From NCBI RefSeq assembly GCF_003664585.1, contig NZ_RCHI01000008.1, forward strand, positions 62,001 through 126,000: a stretch of 64,000 bases of DNA, in the 5' to 3' direction. Within the stretch, counting starts at the first letter, position 1. Each line of letters opens with the position of its first letter. This stretch comes from Paenirhodobacter hankyongi. GTDB taxonomy: Bacteria; Pseudomonadota; Alphaproteobacteria; Rhodobacterales; Rhodobacteraceae. The translations under genes were made by a program, and so were the position numbers. Below the pieces are notes generated by a model. It made no database searches. It was not told the origin of the DNA and saw only the letters and a program-made list of their open reading frames with translations. This document shows positions 17,516-26,651 of this stretch, one piece after another.

Positions 17516-19174
17516 ATGCCTGCCCGCCGCGTTCAAAGACAAGCCTTTGTGACCCGCCGCCACCTGCTCGGAACCCTGTCCGCAGGGGCCGTTCTGGCCT
17601 GCGGGGGTGGTTTCGCGCGCCCGGCGATGGCCCAGGACGCGGCCCCGGCGACCGAACCCGCCCCGGCGCCTGCGCCCGAGGTTCCGGCCGAACCCGCCGC
17701 ACCGCAGCAGGCGCCGTTCAGCTTCGACAGCCTGACCGAGGAGATGCGCGCGGCAACGGCCAAGCCCGACCAGCCGCAGCAGCTTCCCGACAGCTTCCTG
17801 TCGCAGCTGACCTATGACGATTACCGGCTGATCCGCTTCAGCCCCGACCGCGCCCGCTTCGCCGATGTCGAGGAGACGCGGTTCCAGCTGCATGCCTTCC
17901 ACATGGGCTGGCTGTTCAAGGAGCCGGTGCTGCTCTACGAGGTCTCGGGCGACCAGGCCCGGCTGATGGGCTTCGACACCGACGACTTCATCTATGAACG
18001 CGAAGCCCGCACCCATGTGCCCGAGCACACCGTGCTTCCGGGCGTCGCCGGCTTCCGCCTGCACACGCCGCTGAACCGCCCCGACGTCTTCGACGAGCTG
18101 GCGGCCTTCCAGGGCGCCTCCTATTTCCGCTCGCTCGGCCGCGGCTCGGCCTATGGCCTCTCGGCACGCGGGCTGGCGGTGAACACCGGCATGTCGATCG
18201 CCGAGGAATTCCCGCGCTTCACCCGGTTCTGGATCCAGCGTCCCGAATCGGGCAGCGGCACGATCACCGTCTGGGCCGCGATGGAGAGCGCCTCGCTCAC
18301 CGGCGCCTATCAGTTCGTCATCACCCCCGGTGAGGAAACGGTGATGGAAGTGACGGCGCGGCTGTTCCTGCGCAACGACGTCGAGCAGCTGGGCGTGGCG
18401 CCGCTGACCTCGATGTTCCTCTTTGCCGAGCGCAACCATTCCGACTTCGACGATTTCCGCCCGAACGTGCATGACAGCGACGGGCTGGGCATCACCCGCG
18501 CCGACGGCGACATCCTGTGGCGCCCGCTTGCCAATCCGCCGCGCCTCGCCTCGAGCTACTTCGCCGAGACCGCACCGAAAAGCTTCGGCCTCTATCAGCG
18601 CGACCGGAATTTCGATCATTACCAGGATGCTGCGGCCCTCTACGAGCGCCGCCCCTCGTGCATGGTCGAACCGCTGGGCGACTGGGGCAAGGGCGCCGTG
18701 CGGCTGGTCGAGATCCCCTCGGATCTCGAGGTCAACGACAACATCGTCGCCTTCTGGGTGCCCGAGGCGCCGGCGAAGGCGGGCGATGCGCTCGAATACC
18801 GCTACCGGCTGCGCTGGGGCGATCTCGAGCCGGTCGACAGCACGCTTGCGCGCGTTTTCGAAACCCGCGCCGGCGCCGGTGGCGTCTCGGGCGTTCCGAA
18901 TACCGACGGCACCCGCAAGTTCGTCATCGACTTTGTCGGCGGACTGCTGGAAAATCTCCCTGCGGAGGCGGTCGACAAGCTGAATGTCGTCGCCTCGGTC
19001 TCGAAGGGGGAAATCGTGACGCAGGTGCTGCAACGCATTCCCGAGGACGGGATCTGGCGGCTCGTCCTCGACATCAAGGCGCCTTCGGGCGCCACCGTGG
19101 AACTTTCCGCCCATATCGCGGGTTATGGCCGCAAGCTGACCGAAACCTGGCTCTATCAATGGATCAAGGCATGA
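17516..19174 (+). CDS. opgG: Periplasmic glucan biosynthesis protein OpgG
   Basis: A 552-residue OpgG/MdoG family protein needed to build the backbone of osmoregulated periplasmic glucans. The N-terminus has a twin-arginine signal (TRRHLLG followed by a hydrophobic stretch, cleavage near AMAQ), then an Ala/Pro-rich linker and the OpgG core starting near FSFDSLTEEM. First gene of opgG-opgI-opgH-opgC, the order described for Rhodobacter sphaeroides. Its stop overlaps the next ATG (ATGA). Confidence 0.93.
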   Translation: MPARRVQRQAFVTRRHLLGTLSAGAVLACGGGFARPAMAQDAAPATEPAPAPAPEVPAEPAAPQQAPFSFDSLTEEMRAATAKPDQPQQLPDSFLSQLTYDDYRLIRFSPDRARFADVEETRFQLHAFHMGWLFKEPVLLYEVSGDQARLMGFDTDDFIYEREARTHVPEHTVLPGVAGFRLHTPLNRPDVFDELAAFQGASYFRSLGRGSAYGLSARGLAVNTGMSIAEEFPRFTRFWIQRPESGSGTITVWAAMESASLTGAYQFVITPGEETVMEVTARLFLRNDVEQLGVAPLTSMFLFAERNHSDFDDFRPNVHDSDGLGITRADGDILWRPLANPPRLASSYFAETAPKSFGLYQRDRNFDHYQDAAALYERRPSCMVEPLGDWGKGAVRLVEIPSDLEVNDNIVAFWVPEAPAKAGDALEYRYRLRWGDLEPVDSTLARVFETRAGAGGVSGVPNTDGTRKFVIDFVGGLLENLPAEAVDKLNVVASVSKGEIVTQVLQRIPEDGIWRLVLDIKAPSGATVELSAHIAGYGRKLTETWLYQWIKA

Positions 19175-19386
19175 CCGCACTTCTCGAACCGCAAGCGGCC
19201 CGTTCCTCCGTTTCCGCCGCGGCACTCAGCCCGGCAGAGCTCGTCGCGGGCCCCTGTGCCCTGCCCAACGCCCCCCTCGCAATGCCGATGCAGGTCATCG
19301 AGCCGCGCGTGGGCCTGCTGCGGAGGCTTCTTTCAGGGCTGATCCCGCATCACCCCGCGGCGCCGTCGGCGGGCGCCGGCCTCTGA
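19171..19386 (+). CDS. opgI: Small protein in the opgI position
   Basis: A 71-residue open frame starting at an ATGA overlap with opgG and ending five bases before opgH. No signal peptide; the C-terminal third (VGLLRRLLSGLIPHH) could be a short amphipathic helix. In R. sphaeroides a small gene, opgI, lies at this place and has no assigned function. Translation is supported by the overlap and codon use, but the sequence shows no domain. Confidence 0.65.
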   Translation: MTALLEPQAARSSVSAAALSPAELVAGPCALPNAPLAMPMQVIEPRVGLLRRLLSGLIPHHPAAPSAGAGL

Positions 19387-19390
19387 CAAA

Positions 19391-21190
19391 ATGAACCGCA
19401 CAAGCATCTCGCGCGCGGGGCTCTATGCCCTGCGCTCGCTGGCCGTGGGCCTCAGCCTCGTCGCGGGGCTGGGGGCTTTCGTGCTGTTCCTGCAATTCGG
19501 CGATGCCGACGGGCTCGACACGCTCGACATCCTGCGCGCGCTGCTGATCCTGATCTCGACGCTGTGGCTTGCCTGGGGCGCGATCCAGGCGCTGATCGGG
19601 CTGACCTCCTTCTCGCATCCGCCCGCCTATGATCCGGCCGCGCCGATCCGTGGCCGCACCGTGATCCTGATGCCGGTCTACAACGAGGACCCGCTCGCCA
19701 CCTTCTCGCGCGTCGCCGCGATGGAGACCTCGCTGCGCGAGACCGGCGATCCGGCGCAGATCCATTTCGCGATCCTCTCCGACACCCGCAACGAGACCAT
19801 CGCCCGGCGCGAGCTGGTGCTGTTCAAGCATCTGGTCGAGGACCGCAACGGCATGGGCCGCTTCTTCTACCGCCGGCGCGAGAACAACGTCGGCAAGAAG
19901 GCCGGCAACATCGAGGATTTCATCACCCGCTCGGGCGGTGCCTATGACTATGCGGTGATCCTCGACGCCGACAGCCTGATGGAAGGCACGACGATCCTGT
20001 CGATGATCCGCCGGATGGAGGCCGAGGAGCGTCTGGGCCTGCTGCAGACCCTGCCGAAGGTGATCCGGGCCCGCTCGCGCTTTGGCCGTGCGATGCAGTT
20101 CTCGGCCTCGTTCTTCTCGCCGATCTTCGCGCGCGGCCTTGCGATGATGCAGGGCGAGACCGGCCCGTTCTGGGGCCACAACGCGATCGTGCGCGTGCGC
20201 GCCTTCGCCGAAAGCTGCGGCCTGCCGGCGCTGCGCGGCAAGCCGCCCTTCGGCGGCCATGTGATGAGCCACGACTATGTCGAGGCCGCGATGCTGGCGC
20301 GTGCGGGCTGGATCGTGCGGCTTGACGACGACCTTGGCGGCAGCTTCGAGGAAGGCCCCGAGAACATCGTCGACCACGCCAAACGCGACCGGCGCTGGTG
20401 CCAGGGCAACCTGCAGCACTCGCGCATCATCGGCGCGCCGGGGCTGCGGGCCTGGTCGCGCTTCGTCTTCGCGCAGGGCATCATGGCCTATATCGCGCCG
20501 CTGTTCTGGCTGGGCTTCATCCTCGCCTCGATCGCCGCGCCGATCCTTGCCCCGCCGCCCGACTACTTCCCGATCCCCTACTGGCCCTTCCCCTATTTCC
20601 CGCCGTCCGAGGCCTCGAAGGCGATCTCGCTTGCCATCGGCATCTTCGGCCTGCTGCTGCTGCCGAAGATCCTGATCGCCACCCGCGCCGCCTTCACCGG
20701 CCGCGCGAACGGTTTCGGCGGCGCGCGCCTCGCCTTCCTGTCGACGCTGGGCGAGCTGGCCTTCTCCTCGCTCACCGCGCCGGTGCTGCTGATGTATGCG
20801 ACGCGCTCGGTGTTCCAGGTGCTGCTGGGCCGCGATGGCGGCTGGCCCACCAACAACCGCGGTGACGGCACGCTGACGCTGGGCGAGAGCTTTGCCGCCT
20901 CGCACTGGATCGTCACCATCGGCGCCGTCGGCCTGGCCGCGACCTGGGCCTTCGCGCCCGGGCTGCTCCTGTGGCTGCTGCCGGTGGGCGTGCCGATGAT
21001 CTTCGCCCCGGCGCTGCTGCGCTGGTCCTCGCTGCCCTCGACCGGGCGGCTGATGGGCGTGCCCACCGAATATGCGCCGGCTCCGGTGATGGTGCTGCAC
21101 GACCAGATCCTCGAGCGCTGGACCGCCGCGCTCGTTCCAGAAGACGCGTCCACTGCCCCGGCCGTGGCGCCGGAGAAGACCCATGCCTGA
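19391..21190 (+). CDS. opgH: Glucans biosynthesis glucosyltransferase OpgH
   Basis: A 599-residue membrane glycosyltransferase of family GT2 that polymerises glucose from UDP-glucose for periplasmic glucans. The catalytic domain carries VYNEDP, DADSLM (D-D motif) and the RRWCQGN motif (Q/RxxRW type). Hydrophobic helices lie before the GT2 domain and in the C-terminal third. It is much shorter than the roughly 850-residue E. coli enzyme, lacking long terminal extensions. Overlaps opgC by eight bases. Confidence 0.94.
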   Translation: MNRTSISRAGLYALRSLAVGLSLVAGLGAFVLFLQFGDADGLDTLDILRALLILISTLWLAWGAIQALIGLTSFSHPPAYDPAAPIRGRTVILMPVYNEDPLATFSRVAAMETSLRETGDPAQIHFAILSDTRNETIARRELVLFKHLVEDRNGMGRFFYRRRENNVGKKAGNIEDFITRSGGAYDYAVILDADSLMEGTTILSMIRRMEAEERLGLLQTLPKVIRARSRFGRAMQFSASFFSPIFARGLAMMQGETGPFWGHNAIVRVRAFAESCGLPALRGKPPFGGHVMSHDYVEAAMLARAGWIVRLDDDLGGSFEEGPENIVDHAKRDRRWCQGNLQHSRIIGAPGLRAWSRFVFAQGIMAYIAPLFWLGFILASIAAPILAPPPDYFPIPYWPFPYFPPSEASKAISLAIGIFGLLLLPKILIATRAAFTGRANGFGGARLAFLSTLGELAFSSLTAPVLLMYATRSVFQVLLGRDGGWPTNNRGDGTLTLGESFAASHWIVTIGAVGLAATWAFAPGLLLWLLPVGVPMIFAPALLRWSSLPSTGRLMGVPTEYAPAPVMVLHDQILERWTAALVPEDASTAPAVAPEKTHA

Positions 21191-22436
21191 CATGTCCCCC
21201 GCTGCGGGGTCGGCGCTGCCCGTGGGCGCGCGCGACCCCCGGCTTGATTTTTTCCGCGGGCTCAGCCTGTTGATGATCTACATCAACCACGTGCCGGGCA
21301 CGGTGTACGAGAACCTCACCTCGCGCAACTTCGGCCTGTCCGATGCCGCCGAGGGCTTCGTCTTCATGTCGGGCTGCGCCGCGGCGCTGGCCTATGGGCC
21401 GAAGATGAAGCACGGGCTGAACTGGGCGTCGGTGCGCAGGGGCTGGGGCCGGTCCTGGACGCTCTATCTCACCCACATGTTCACCACGATCTGGGCGATC
21501 GCCATCGTCTCGGGCGCGGCGCTGTGGTTCGGCAGCTCGGTGATGCTCGAACAGCAGGGCTATCAGGTGATGGGCAGCGATCCGCTGGCCTTCATGATCG
21601 GCATCGCCACGCTCGGCCATCAGCTTGGCTACGTCAACATCCTGCCGATGTATGCGGTGCTGATGCTGGGCGCGCCCTTCCTGATCCGGCTCGGCCAGCG
21701 CAGCCCGATCGGCCTGCTTGCCGCCAGCGTCGGGTTCTGGGCCTTCACCGGGATGACGCATTTCGACCTGCCGAACTTCCCGCAGGAGGGGGGGTGGTTC
21801 TTCAACCCCTTCGCCTGGCAGATGATCTTCTCCTTCGGCATCCTCACCGGGCTCGCGTTGCGCCACGGCCACCGCTTTGCCCCGCTGAAGGGCTGGCTGA
21901 TCTGGGTCGCCGCGATCTGGGTGGTGATCTGCCTCGTCTGGGTGAAGTCGGAGACGATCAAGACCGGGATCGGCGAGTATGTGCGCCACCTGCGCGACCT
22001 TGGCGTGCCGTTCTTCCTGGTCGAGTTCGACAAGACCTATGTCTCGCTGCCGCGGTTCGCGCATTTCATCGCGCTCGCCTATCTGCTGTCGCTGCCCTGG
22101 GGCGTGCCGCGCTTTGCCGCCTCGAAGGCGATGGCGCCGGTGCGGCTGCTCGGCCGACACGGGCTGCAGGTCTTTGCGGCCAGCACCGTGCTCGCGATCT
22201 TCGGGCAGGCGGTGAAGCAGGTGCACCCGGCGGGCTTCGGTCAGGACAGCGTGCTGATCCTTGGCGGACTCGCGCTGCTCTGGGCCTTCGCCTGGATCCG
22301 CGACCGGATCCGGCAGTCCGACAAGGCGATCGCCGCGACCCAGCATGCCCGTCATGCCGCGCCCCACGCGCCGCGCGCCGCCGGCGCCGCCGCCACGACC
22401 GAGGGCAAGCCGCATTACGCCGCGGCCGCCCGCTGA
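21183..22436 (+). CDS. opgC: OpgC protein, glucan succinylation
   Basis: A 417-residue OpgC-family integral membrane protein with about ten hydrophobic segments. RDPRLDFFRGLSLLMIYINH and FVFMSGCAAALAYGP are the family landmarks; acyltransferase-3-like proteins share the FRG motif. In R. sphaeroides OpgC adds succinyl groups to periplasmic glucans. The start overlaps the opgH stop. Last gene of the operon; the next gene is convergent. Confidence 0.92.
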   Translation: MPDMSPAAGSALPVGARDPRLDFFRGLSLLMIYINHVPGTVYENLTSRNFGLSDAAEGFVFMSGCAAALAYGPKMKHGLNWASVRRGWGRSWTLYLTHMFTTIWAIAIVSGAALWFGSSVMLEQQGYQVMGSDPLAFMIGIATLGHQLGYVNILPMYAVLMLGAPFLIRLGQRSPIGLLAASVGFWAFTGMTHFDLPNFPQEGGWFFNPFAWQMIFSFGILTGLALRHGHRFAPLKGWLIWVAAIWVVICLVWVKSETIKTGIGEYVRHLRDLGVPFFLVEFDKTYVSLPRFAHFIALAYLLSLPWGVPRFAASKAMAPVRLLGRHGLQVFAASTVLAIFGQAVKQVHPAGFGQDSVLILGGLALLWAFAWIRDRIRQSDKAIAATQHARHAAPHAPRAAGAAATTEGKPHYAAAAR

Positions 22437-22443
22437 TTGCAGA

Positions 22444-23346
22444 TCAGTCCTGCGGCGCGTCCATCGCGCCGCAGCTTGCCGCCACGGTCTTCAGCGCCTT
22501 CAGCACCGCCTGCACCTTCGGCGTGCGGTGCAGGTCGACATGGGTCACCAGCCAGAGCGACGATTCCCACTCCGGGATCGGCGCGATCACCTCGATCACC
22601 CGCGGATCGCGCCGCGCCTCGATCACCGGCAGGAAGCCCAGCCCGATGCCGTCGCGCACCGCCGCCGCCTGACTTTCCGGATCGTTCGCCATGAACACCA
22701 CCGAATCCGCCGGCTGGTTCGCGGCAAGCCAGCGGAAGAATGGCGCCCGGCTCTCGCGGTTCTCGGCACCGACGAAGCGATGCCCGGCAAGGTCGTCGAT
22801 CGACGCGGGACGCCCCATCCGCTTCAGGTAATCCTCGGAGGCGTAGAGCGCGACGCGGTTCACGCCGAGCGGCTGCACCACGTTGTCGGGCTCGGTCGGG
22901 CGGCCGCCGGCGCGGATCGCCACATGCGCCTCGCCATATTCCAGACGGAACACCCGCTGATCGGTCAGATAGCGCAGCCGCAGCCCCGGATGGTCGATCA
23001 TCAGCTGCGCAAGCGCCGGCAGCACGATCCCGGTCAGCGTCGGCAGCGAGGTGATGATGAGCTCGCCCGAGACCTCCTCCCCTGCCCCGGCGATGCGCGC
23101 CGCCAGCTGCGAGAACTGGTCCTCGGTCGCCTGGCCCACGGCCAGCAGCTGCAGCCCCGCCTCGGTCGGCGTATAGCCGCGCGGATGGCGCTGGAACAGC
23201 TTCGTCCCGAGACGCTCCTCGAGCGCATCGACATGGCGGATCACCGTCGCATGGTGCACGCCCAGCACCTCGGCCGCACCCGAAACGGTGCCCACCCGCG
23301 CGACCTGATAGGCCGTCCGGATCTCGTCCCAATTGTCGAAATTCAT
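22444..23346 (-). CDS. LysR-family transcriptional regulator
   Basis: A 300-residue LTTR with an N-terminal winged helix-turn-helix (AYQVARVGTVSGAAEVLGVHHATVIRHV) and a periplasmic-binding-like effector domain. The ATG at 23346 is favoured over a GTG at 23364. Divergent from an azoR-like reductase gene across 99 bases containing a palindrome, so it probably regulates that gene and itself. Effector unknown. Confidence 0.88.
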   Translation of the reverse strand: MNFDNWDEIRTAYQVARVGTVSGAAEVLGVHHATVIRHVDALEERLGTKLFQRHPRGYTPTEAGLQLLAVGQATEDQFSQLAARIAGAGEEVSGELIITSLPTLTGIVLPALAQLMIDHPGLRLRYLTDQRVFRLEYGEAHVAIRAGGRPTEPDNVVQPLGVNRVALYASEDYLKRMGRPASIDDLAGHRFVGAENRESRAPFFRWLAANQPADSVVFMANDPESQAAAVRDGIGLGFLPVIEARRDPRVIEVIAPIPEWESSLWLVTHVDLHRTPKVQAVLKALKTVAASCGAMDAPQD

Positions 23347-23366
23347 CTGTTCACCCGCGAACACTC

Positions 23367-23391
23367 ATTGCGCAATCATGACAATTGAGTT
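23367..23391. promoter_or_regulatory. Candidate LysR operator
   Basis: ATTGCGCAAT (23367-23376) is a perfect palindrome; it is followed by ATGACAATTGAG, giving a wider imperfect CTCATTG/CAATTGAG dyad. It lies in the only AT-richer part of the 99-base divergent gap. LTTR sites often have such interrupted dyads; binding is inferred from position. Confidence 0.45.
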
Positions 23392-23445
23392 CACGGGCGC
23401 AAGGGCATTTCTTTGCCGCAACAGCAAACACCCGGAGTCCTCCTC

Positions 23446-24018
23446 ATGACCAAGACCCTGCTTCTCGAAACCTCCATCAAGGGGCCGATGTCGGTCTCGC
23501 ACAAGATCGCCCAGAAAGTGATCGCCAAGGTCGGCGGCGACGTGACCGTGCGCGACTGCACCACGATCCCGGCGATCGACGGCACCTGGATCGGCGCCGC
23601 CTACACCCCGGCTGAGAACCGCACCGACGAGCAGAAGGCCGCGCTTGCCCTCTCCGACGCGCTGATCGCGGAACTGAAGGCCGCCGACACCGTCGTCATC
23701 GGCTGCGGCGTCTACAACTTCGGCGTCACCGGCCCGCTCAAGCACTGGATCGACATGGTCTGCCGCGTCGGCGAGACCTTCCGCTACACCGAAGCCGGCC
23801 CCGAGGGCCTGGCCGGTGCCAAGCGCGTGATCGTGGCCTATTCCTCGGGCGGCGTGCCGGCCGGTTCGGGCTATGACTTCGCCACCCCCTACATCAAGCA
23901 GGTTCTCGGCTTCATCGGCATCACCGACGTGACCGTCGTCGCCGCCGAAGGCGTGGCCGTCGACGAGGCCGCGGCGCTGGCCCGTGCCGACGCGCAGATC
24001 GCGACGCTCGCCGCCTGA
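23446..24018 (+). CDS. FMN-dependent NADH:quinone oxidoreductase / azoreductase (AzoR-like)
   Basis: A 190-residue flavodoxin-like protein. GVYNFGVTGPLKHWIDMVCRVGETFRY closely parallels the FMN-binding and dimer segment of AzoR (PxYNFGxPxxLKxxID). These enzymes reduce quinones and azo compounds by two electrons using NADH. The start at 23446 has GGAG upstream; an in-frame ATG at 23413 is less likely. Divergent from a LysR regulator, a common arrangement for quinone-induced reductases. A terminator follows. Confidence 0.88.
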   Translation: MTKTLLLETSIKGPMSVSHKIAQKVIAKVGGDVTVRDCTTIPAIDGTWIGAAYTPAENRTDEQKAALALSDALIAELKAADTVVIGCGVYNFGVTGPLKHWIDMVCRVGETFRYTEAGPEGLAGAKRVIVAYSSGGVPAGSGYDFATPYIKQVLGFIGITDVTVVAAEGVAVDEAAALARADAQIATLAA

Positions 24019-24102
24019 TCCGGTCGCCGCGCCCTGCCCGGCTTCGTGCTCTGCGCGGGATCGGGACGCGGTGGACCTGCCGGTTCTCCCAACCGGCTCG
24101 AG

Positions 24103-24130
24103 GCCCCTCGGTTGACTCCGGGGGGCTTTT
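24103..24130 (+). terminator. Rho-independent terminator after the azoR-like gene
   Basis: GCCCC (24103-24107) pairs with GGGGC (24122-24126), extended by AG/TT pairs, and is followed by TTTT. Inner bases CTCGG/CTCCG add partial pairing. It separates the reductase from the ffh leader. Confidence 0.6.
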
Positions 24131-24152
24131 CGCCTAAAAGGCCCCAGATTCC

Positions 24153-24224
24153 CCGGAGGCAGATTCCTCCGGTCCCCGCATGAGGCGGGGATCGCCACCA
24201 GTCAGCGCGTTGCGCCCACTGGTG
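24153..24224 (+). ncRNA. Three consecutive hairpins in the ffh leader
   Basis: Hairpin 1 is CCGGAGG/CCTCCGG (24153-24172), hairpin 2 TCCCCGC/GCGGGGA (24173-24191), hairpin 3 CACCAGT/ACTGGTG (24196-24224) with an inner GCGC/GCGC stem. Each outer stem is a perfect 7 bp, and the first two abut. They end 50 bases before the ffh start. No U-tract follows any of them, so they look like a structured 5' leader. I could not match it to SRP RNA: the conserved GGAAG/AGCAGCC loop is absent. Confidence 0.5.
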
Positions 24225-24274
24225 CGCTTGTCGTTTGTCGTGCCGGCCTGCCGGTGCCCCGCATGGAGGTGGCC

Positions 24275-25780
24275 ATGTTCGAGAATCTCTCCGAGCGCCT
24301 TGGCGGCGTCTTCGAGCGCCTGACGAAACAGGGCGCGCTCTCGGCCGACGACGTGCGCACCGCGCTGCGCGAGGTCCGCACCGCGCTGCTCGAGGCCGAC
24401 GTGTCGCTGCCGGTGGTGCGCGACTTCGTCAAGCGCGTCGAGGGCAAGGCCACCGGCGCCGCGGTGACGAAATCGGTCACCCCCGGCCAGCAGGTGGTGA
24501 AGATCGTCCATGACGAGATCATCGCCATGCTGTCGGGCGAGGGCCCGGCCGATGCGCTGAAGATCGACAACCCGCCCGCGCCGATCCTGATGGTCGGTCT
24601 GCAGGGCTCGGGCAAGACCACCACCACCGCGAAACTCGCCCGCCGCCTGAAGGAGCGCGAGAAGAAGCGCGTGCTGATGGCCTCGCTCGACATCTACCGC
24701 CCGGCGGCAATGGAACAGCTCGCCATCCTCGGCACCCAGATCGGCGTCGACACGCTGCCGATCGTGCAGGGCGAAAGCGCCGTGCAGATCGCCAAGCGCG
24801 CCAAGCAGCAGGCGACGCTCGGTGGCTATGACGTCTACCTGCTCGACACCGCGGGCCGCCTGCACATCGACGAAGTCCTGATGGGCGAGGTCCAGCAGGT
24901 CCGCGACGCGGTTTCCCCGCGCGAGACCCTGCTGGTCGTCGACGGCCTGACCGGTCAGGTCGCGGTCGAGGTCGCGCAGGAGTTCGAGGACAAGGTCGGC
25001 ATCTCCGGCGTCGTGCTGACCCGGATGGACGGCGACGGCCGCGGCGGTGCGGCGCTCAGCATGCGTGCAGTGACCGGCAAGCCCATTCGCTTCGTCGGCC
25101 TCGGCGAGAAGATGGACGCGCTCGAGACCTTCGAGGCCGAGCGCATCGCCGGCCGCATCCTTGGCATGGGTGACATCGTCGCGCTCGTCGAGAAGGCCCA
25201 GGAGGTCTTCGAGAAGGAGCAGGCCGAACGCATGATGAAGCGGTTCCAGAAGGGCCTCTTCAACATGAACGACATGAAGTCCCAGCTCGAGCAGATGCTG
25301 AAGATGGGCGGCATGCAGGGCGTGATGCAGATGATGCCGGGCATGGGCAAGATGGCGAAGCAGGCCGAGGAAGCCGGCTTCTCCGACCGCGCCATCCGCC
25401 GCCAGATCGCGCTGATCAGCGCCATGACCAAGCAGGAACGCGCCCATCCCGAAATGCTGCAGGCCAGCCGCAAGAAGCGCATCGCCGCCGGCGCCGGCCT
25501 TGACGTGGCCGAGCTGAACCGGCTGCTGAAGATGCACCGGCAGATGGCCGACACGATGAAGAAGCTCGGCAAGATGGGCAAGGGCGGCATGCTGAAGCAG
25601 GCGATGGCCGCGATGCAGGGCAAGATGGGCGGGCTTCCCGACGCGGGCGACATGGACCCGGCGAAGATGGAAGAGGCGGCGAAGGCGCTTGGCCAGATGA
25701 AGGGCCTGCCGTCGATGCCGGGGCTTGGCGGCATGGGCCTGCCGGGCAGCCTGTCCGGGCTGATGGGCAAGAAGAAATGA
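24275..25780 (+). CDS. ffh: Signal recognition particle protein Ffh
   Basis: A 501-residue SRP54 GTPase that delivers nascent membrane proteins to FtsY and the translocon. It has the N domain, the G domain with P-loop GLQGSGKTTTTAKLA, DTAGRLHIDE and TRMDGDGRGG, and a methionine-rich M domain (KMGGMQGVMQMMPGMGKM) that binds signal sequences and 4.5S RNA. GGAGGT four bases before 24275 fixes the start at MFENLSERL; upstream GTG/ATG candidates are ignored. The gene heads a tightly packed series with GNAT, chorismate mutase and rpsP. Confidence 0.97.
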   Translation: MFENLSERLGGVFERLTKQGALSADDVRTALREVRTALLEADVSLPVVRDFVKRVEGKATGAAVTKSVTPGQQVVKIVHDEIIAMLSGEGPADALKIDNPPAPILMVGLQGSGKTTTTAKLARRLKEREKKRVLMASLDIYRPAAMEQLAILGTQIGVDTLPIVQGESAVQIAKRAKQQATLGGYDVYLLDTAGRLHIDEVLMGEVQQVRDAVSPRETLLVVDGLTGQVAVEVAQEFEDKVGISGVVLTRMDGDGRGGAALSMRAVTGKPIRFVGLGEKMDALETFEAERIAGRILGMGDIVALVEKAQEVFEKEQAERMMKRFQKGLFNMNDMKSQLEQMLKMGGMQGVMQMMPGMGKMAKQAEEAGFSDRAIRRQIALISAMTKQERAHPEMLQASRKKRIAAGAGLDVAELNRLLKMHRQMADTMKKLGKMGKGGMLKQAMAAMQGKMGGLPDAGDMDPAKMEEAAKALGQMKGLPSMPGLGGMGLPGSLSGLMGKKK

Positions 25781-26316
25781 CGATCCTGCTCGACATCCCG
25801 GTGATCGAGACCGAGCGTCTGGTGCTGCGCGCGCCGGGCACGGACGACCTGCCCGCGATGTATGATTTCTACGATTCCGAACGCTCGCGCTTCGTCGGCG
25901 GTCCGTGCTCGCACGAGCAGGCCTGGCGCTCGCTCGCGATGGAGATCGGGCACTGGGCGCTGCGCGGCTATGGCCGCTGGAGCGTGGTCGAGAAGGCAAG
26001 CGGCGAGATCGTCGGCATGGTCGGCATCTTCAACCCCGAAGGCTGGTTCGGCCCGGAAATCGGCTGGGATCTCTACACCGGCTTCGAGGGCCGCGGCTAT
26101 GCGACCGAGGCCGGTCGCGCCGCCCGCGCCTATGCCTATGACACCCTCGGCATGTCGAGCGTGGTCAGCCTGACACGGCTGGCGAACGAACAGTCGGCGC
26201 GCGTGGCGCAGCGCCTTGGCGCGGTGCTCGAGGGCACCTTCCAGCACGAGCGCCACGGCATGATGAACGTCTGGCGCCACCCCTCGGCCGCCCAGCTGAA
26301 GGAGATGGCCGCATGA
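25777..26316 (+). CDS. GNAT-family N-acetyltransferase (RimJ/RimL-like)
   Basis: A 179-residue acetyltransferase. ETERLVLRAPGTDDLPAMYDF at the N-terminus and GWDLYTGFEGRGYATEAGRA, containing the acetyl-CoA binding R/Q-x-x-G-x-G/A-type loop, are typical of GNAT proteins resembling RimJ/RimL. ATGA overlap with ffh and with the next gene implies co-translation. The target is unknown; position in a ribosome-related operon hints at protein N-acetylation but does not prove it. Confidence 0.85.
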   Translation: MTILLDIPVIETERLVLRAPGTDDLPAMYDFYDSERSRFVGGPCSHEQAWRSLAMEIGHWALRGYGRWSVVEKASGEIVGMVGIFNPEGWFGPEIGWDLYTGFEGRGYATEAGRAARAYAYDTLGMSSVVSLTRLANEQSARVAQRLGAVLEGTFQHERHGMMNVWRHPSAAQLKEMAA

Positions 26317-26609
26317 CCGACGCCATCACCCGCGCCGCCGAGCTCTTGAAGGAGCATCGCGCCTCGATCGACCGGCTCGACGCGATCCTCGTCTTCACCC
26401 TGGCCGAGCGGTTCAAGCACACGCAATCGGTGGGCCGGCTGAAGGCCGAGCATGCCCTGCCCCCCGCCGATCCCGCGCGCGAGGCGCAGCAGATCGCGCG
26501 GCTCGAAATGTTGGCGAAAGAGGCCGATCTCGACCCCGAATTCGCCAAGAAGTTCCTGAACTTCGTGATCTCGGAAGTGATCCGGCATCACGAGCAATTC
26601 CAGAAATGA
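26313..26609 (+). CDS. Chorismate mutase, AroQ class
   Basis: A 98-residue all-helical monofunctional chorismate mutase, converting chorismate to prephenate for Phe/Tyr synthesis. The AroQ pattern is visible: HRASIDRLDAILVFTLAERFKHTQSVGRLKAEH with the active-site Arg and Lys residues, then the third helix to VIRHHEQFQ. No prephenate dehydratase is fused. Overlaps the GNAT gene by four bases. Confidence 0.88.
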   Translation: MTDAITRAAELLKEHRASIDRLDAILVFTLAERFKHTQSVGRLKAEHALPPADPAREAQQIARLEMLAKEADLDPEFAKKFLNFVISEVIRHHEQFQK

Positions 26610-26651
26610 CGGGCATCTGCCCGCCCCCAGCCATCTGAAGGAGAGACACCC

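Noticed and set aside
17237-19225. A 662-codon minus-strand frame across opgG
   Set aside because: Antisense shadow of OpgG with Arg/Gly/His-rich sequence.
24019-24274. 4.5S/SRP RNA gene next to ffh
   Set aside because: The conserved SRP RNA tetraloop region (GGAAG with AGCAGCC) is absent; only simple hairpins are seen.
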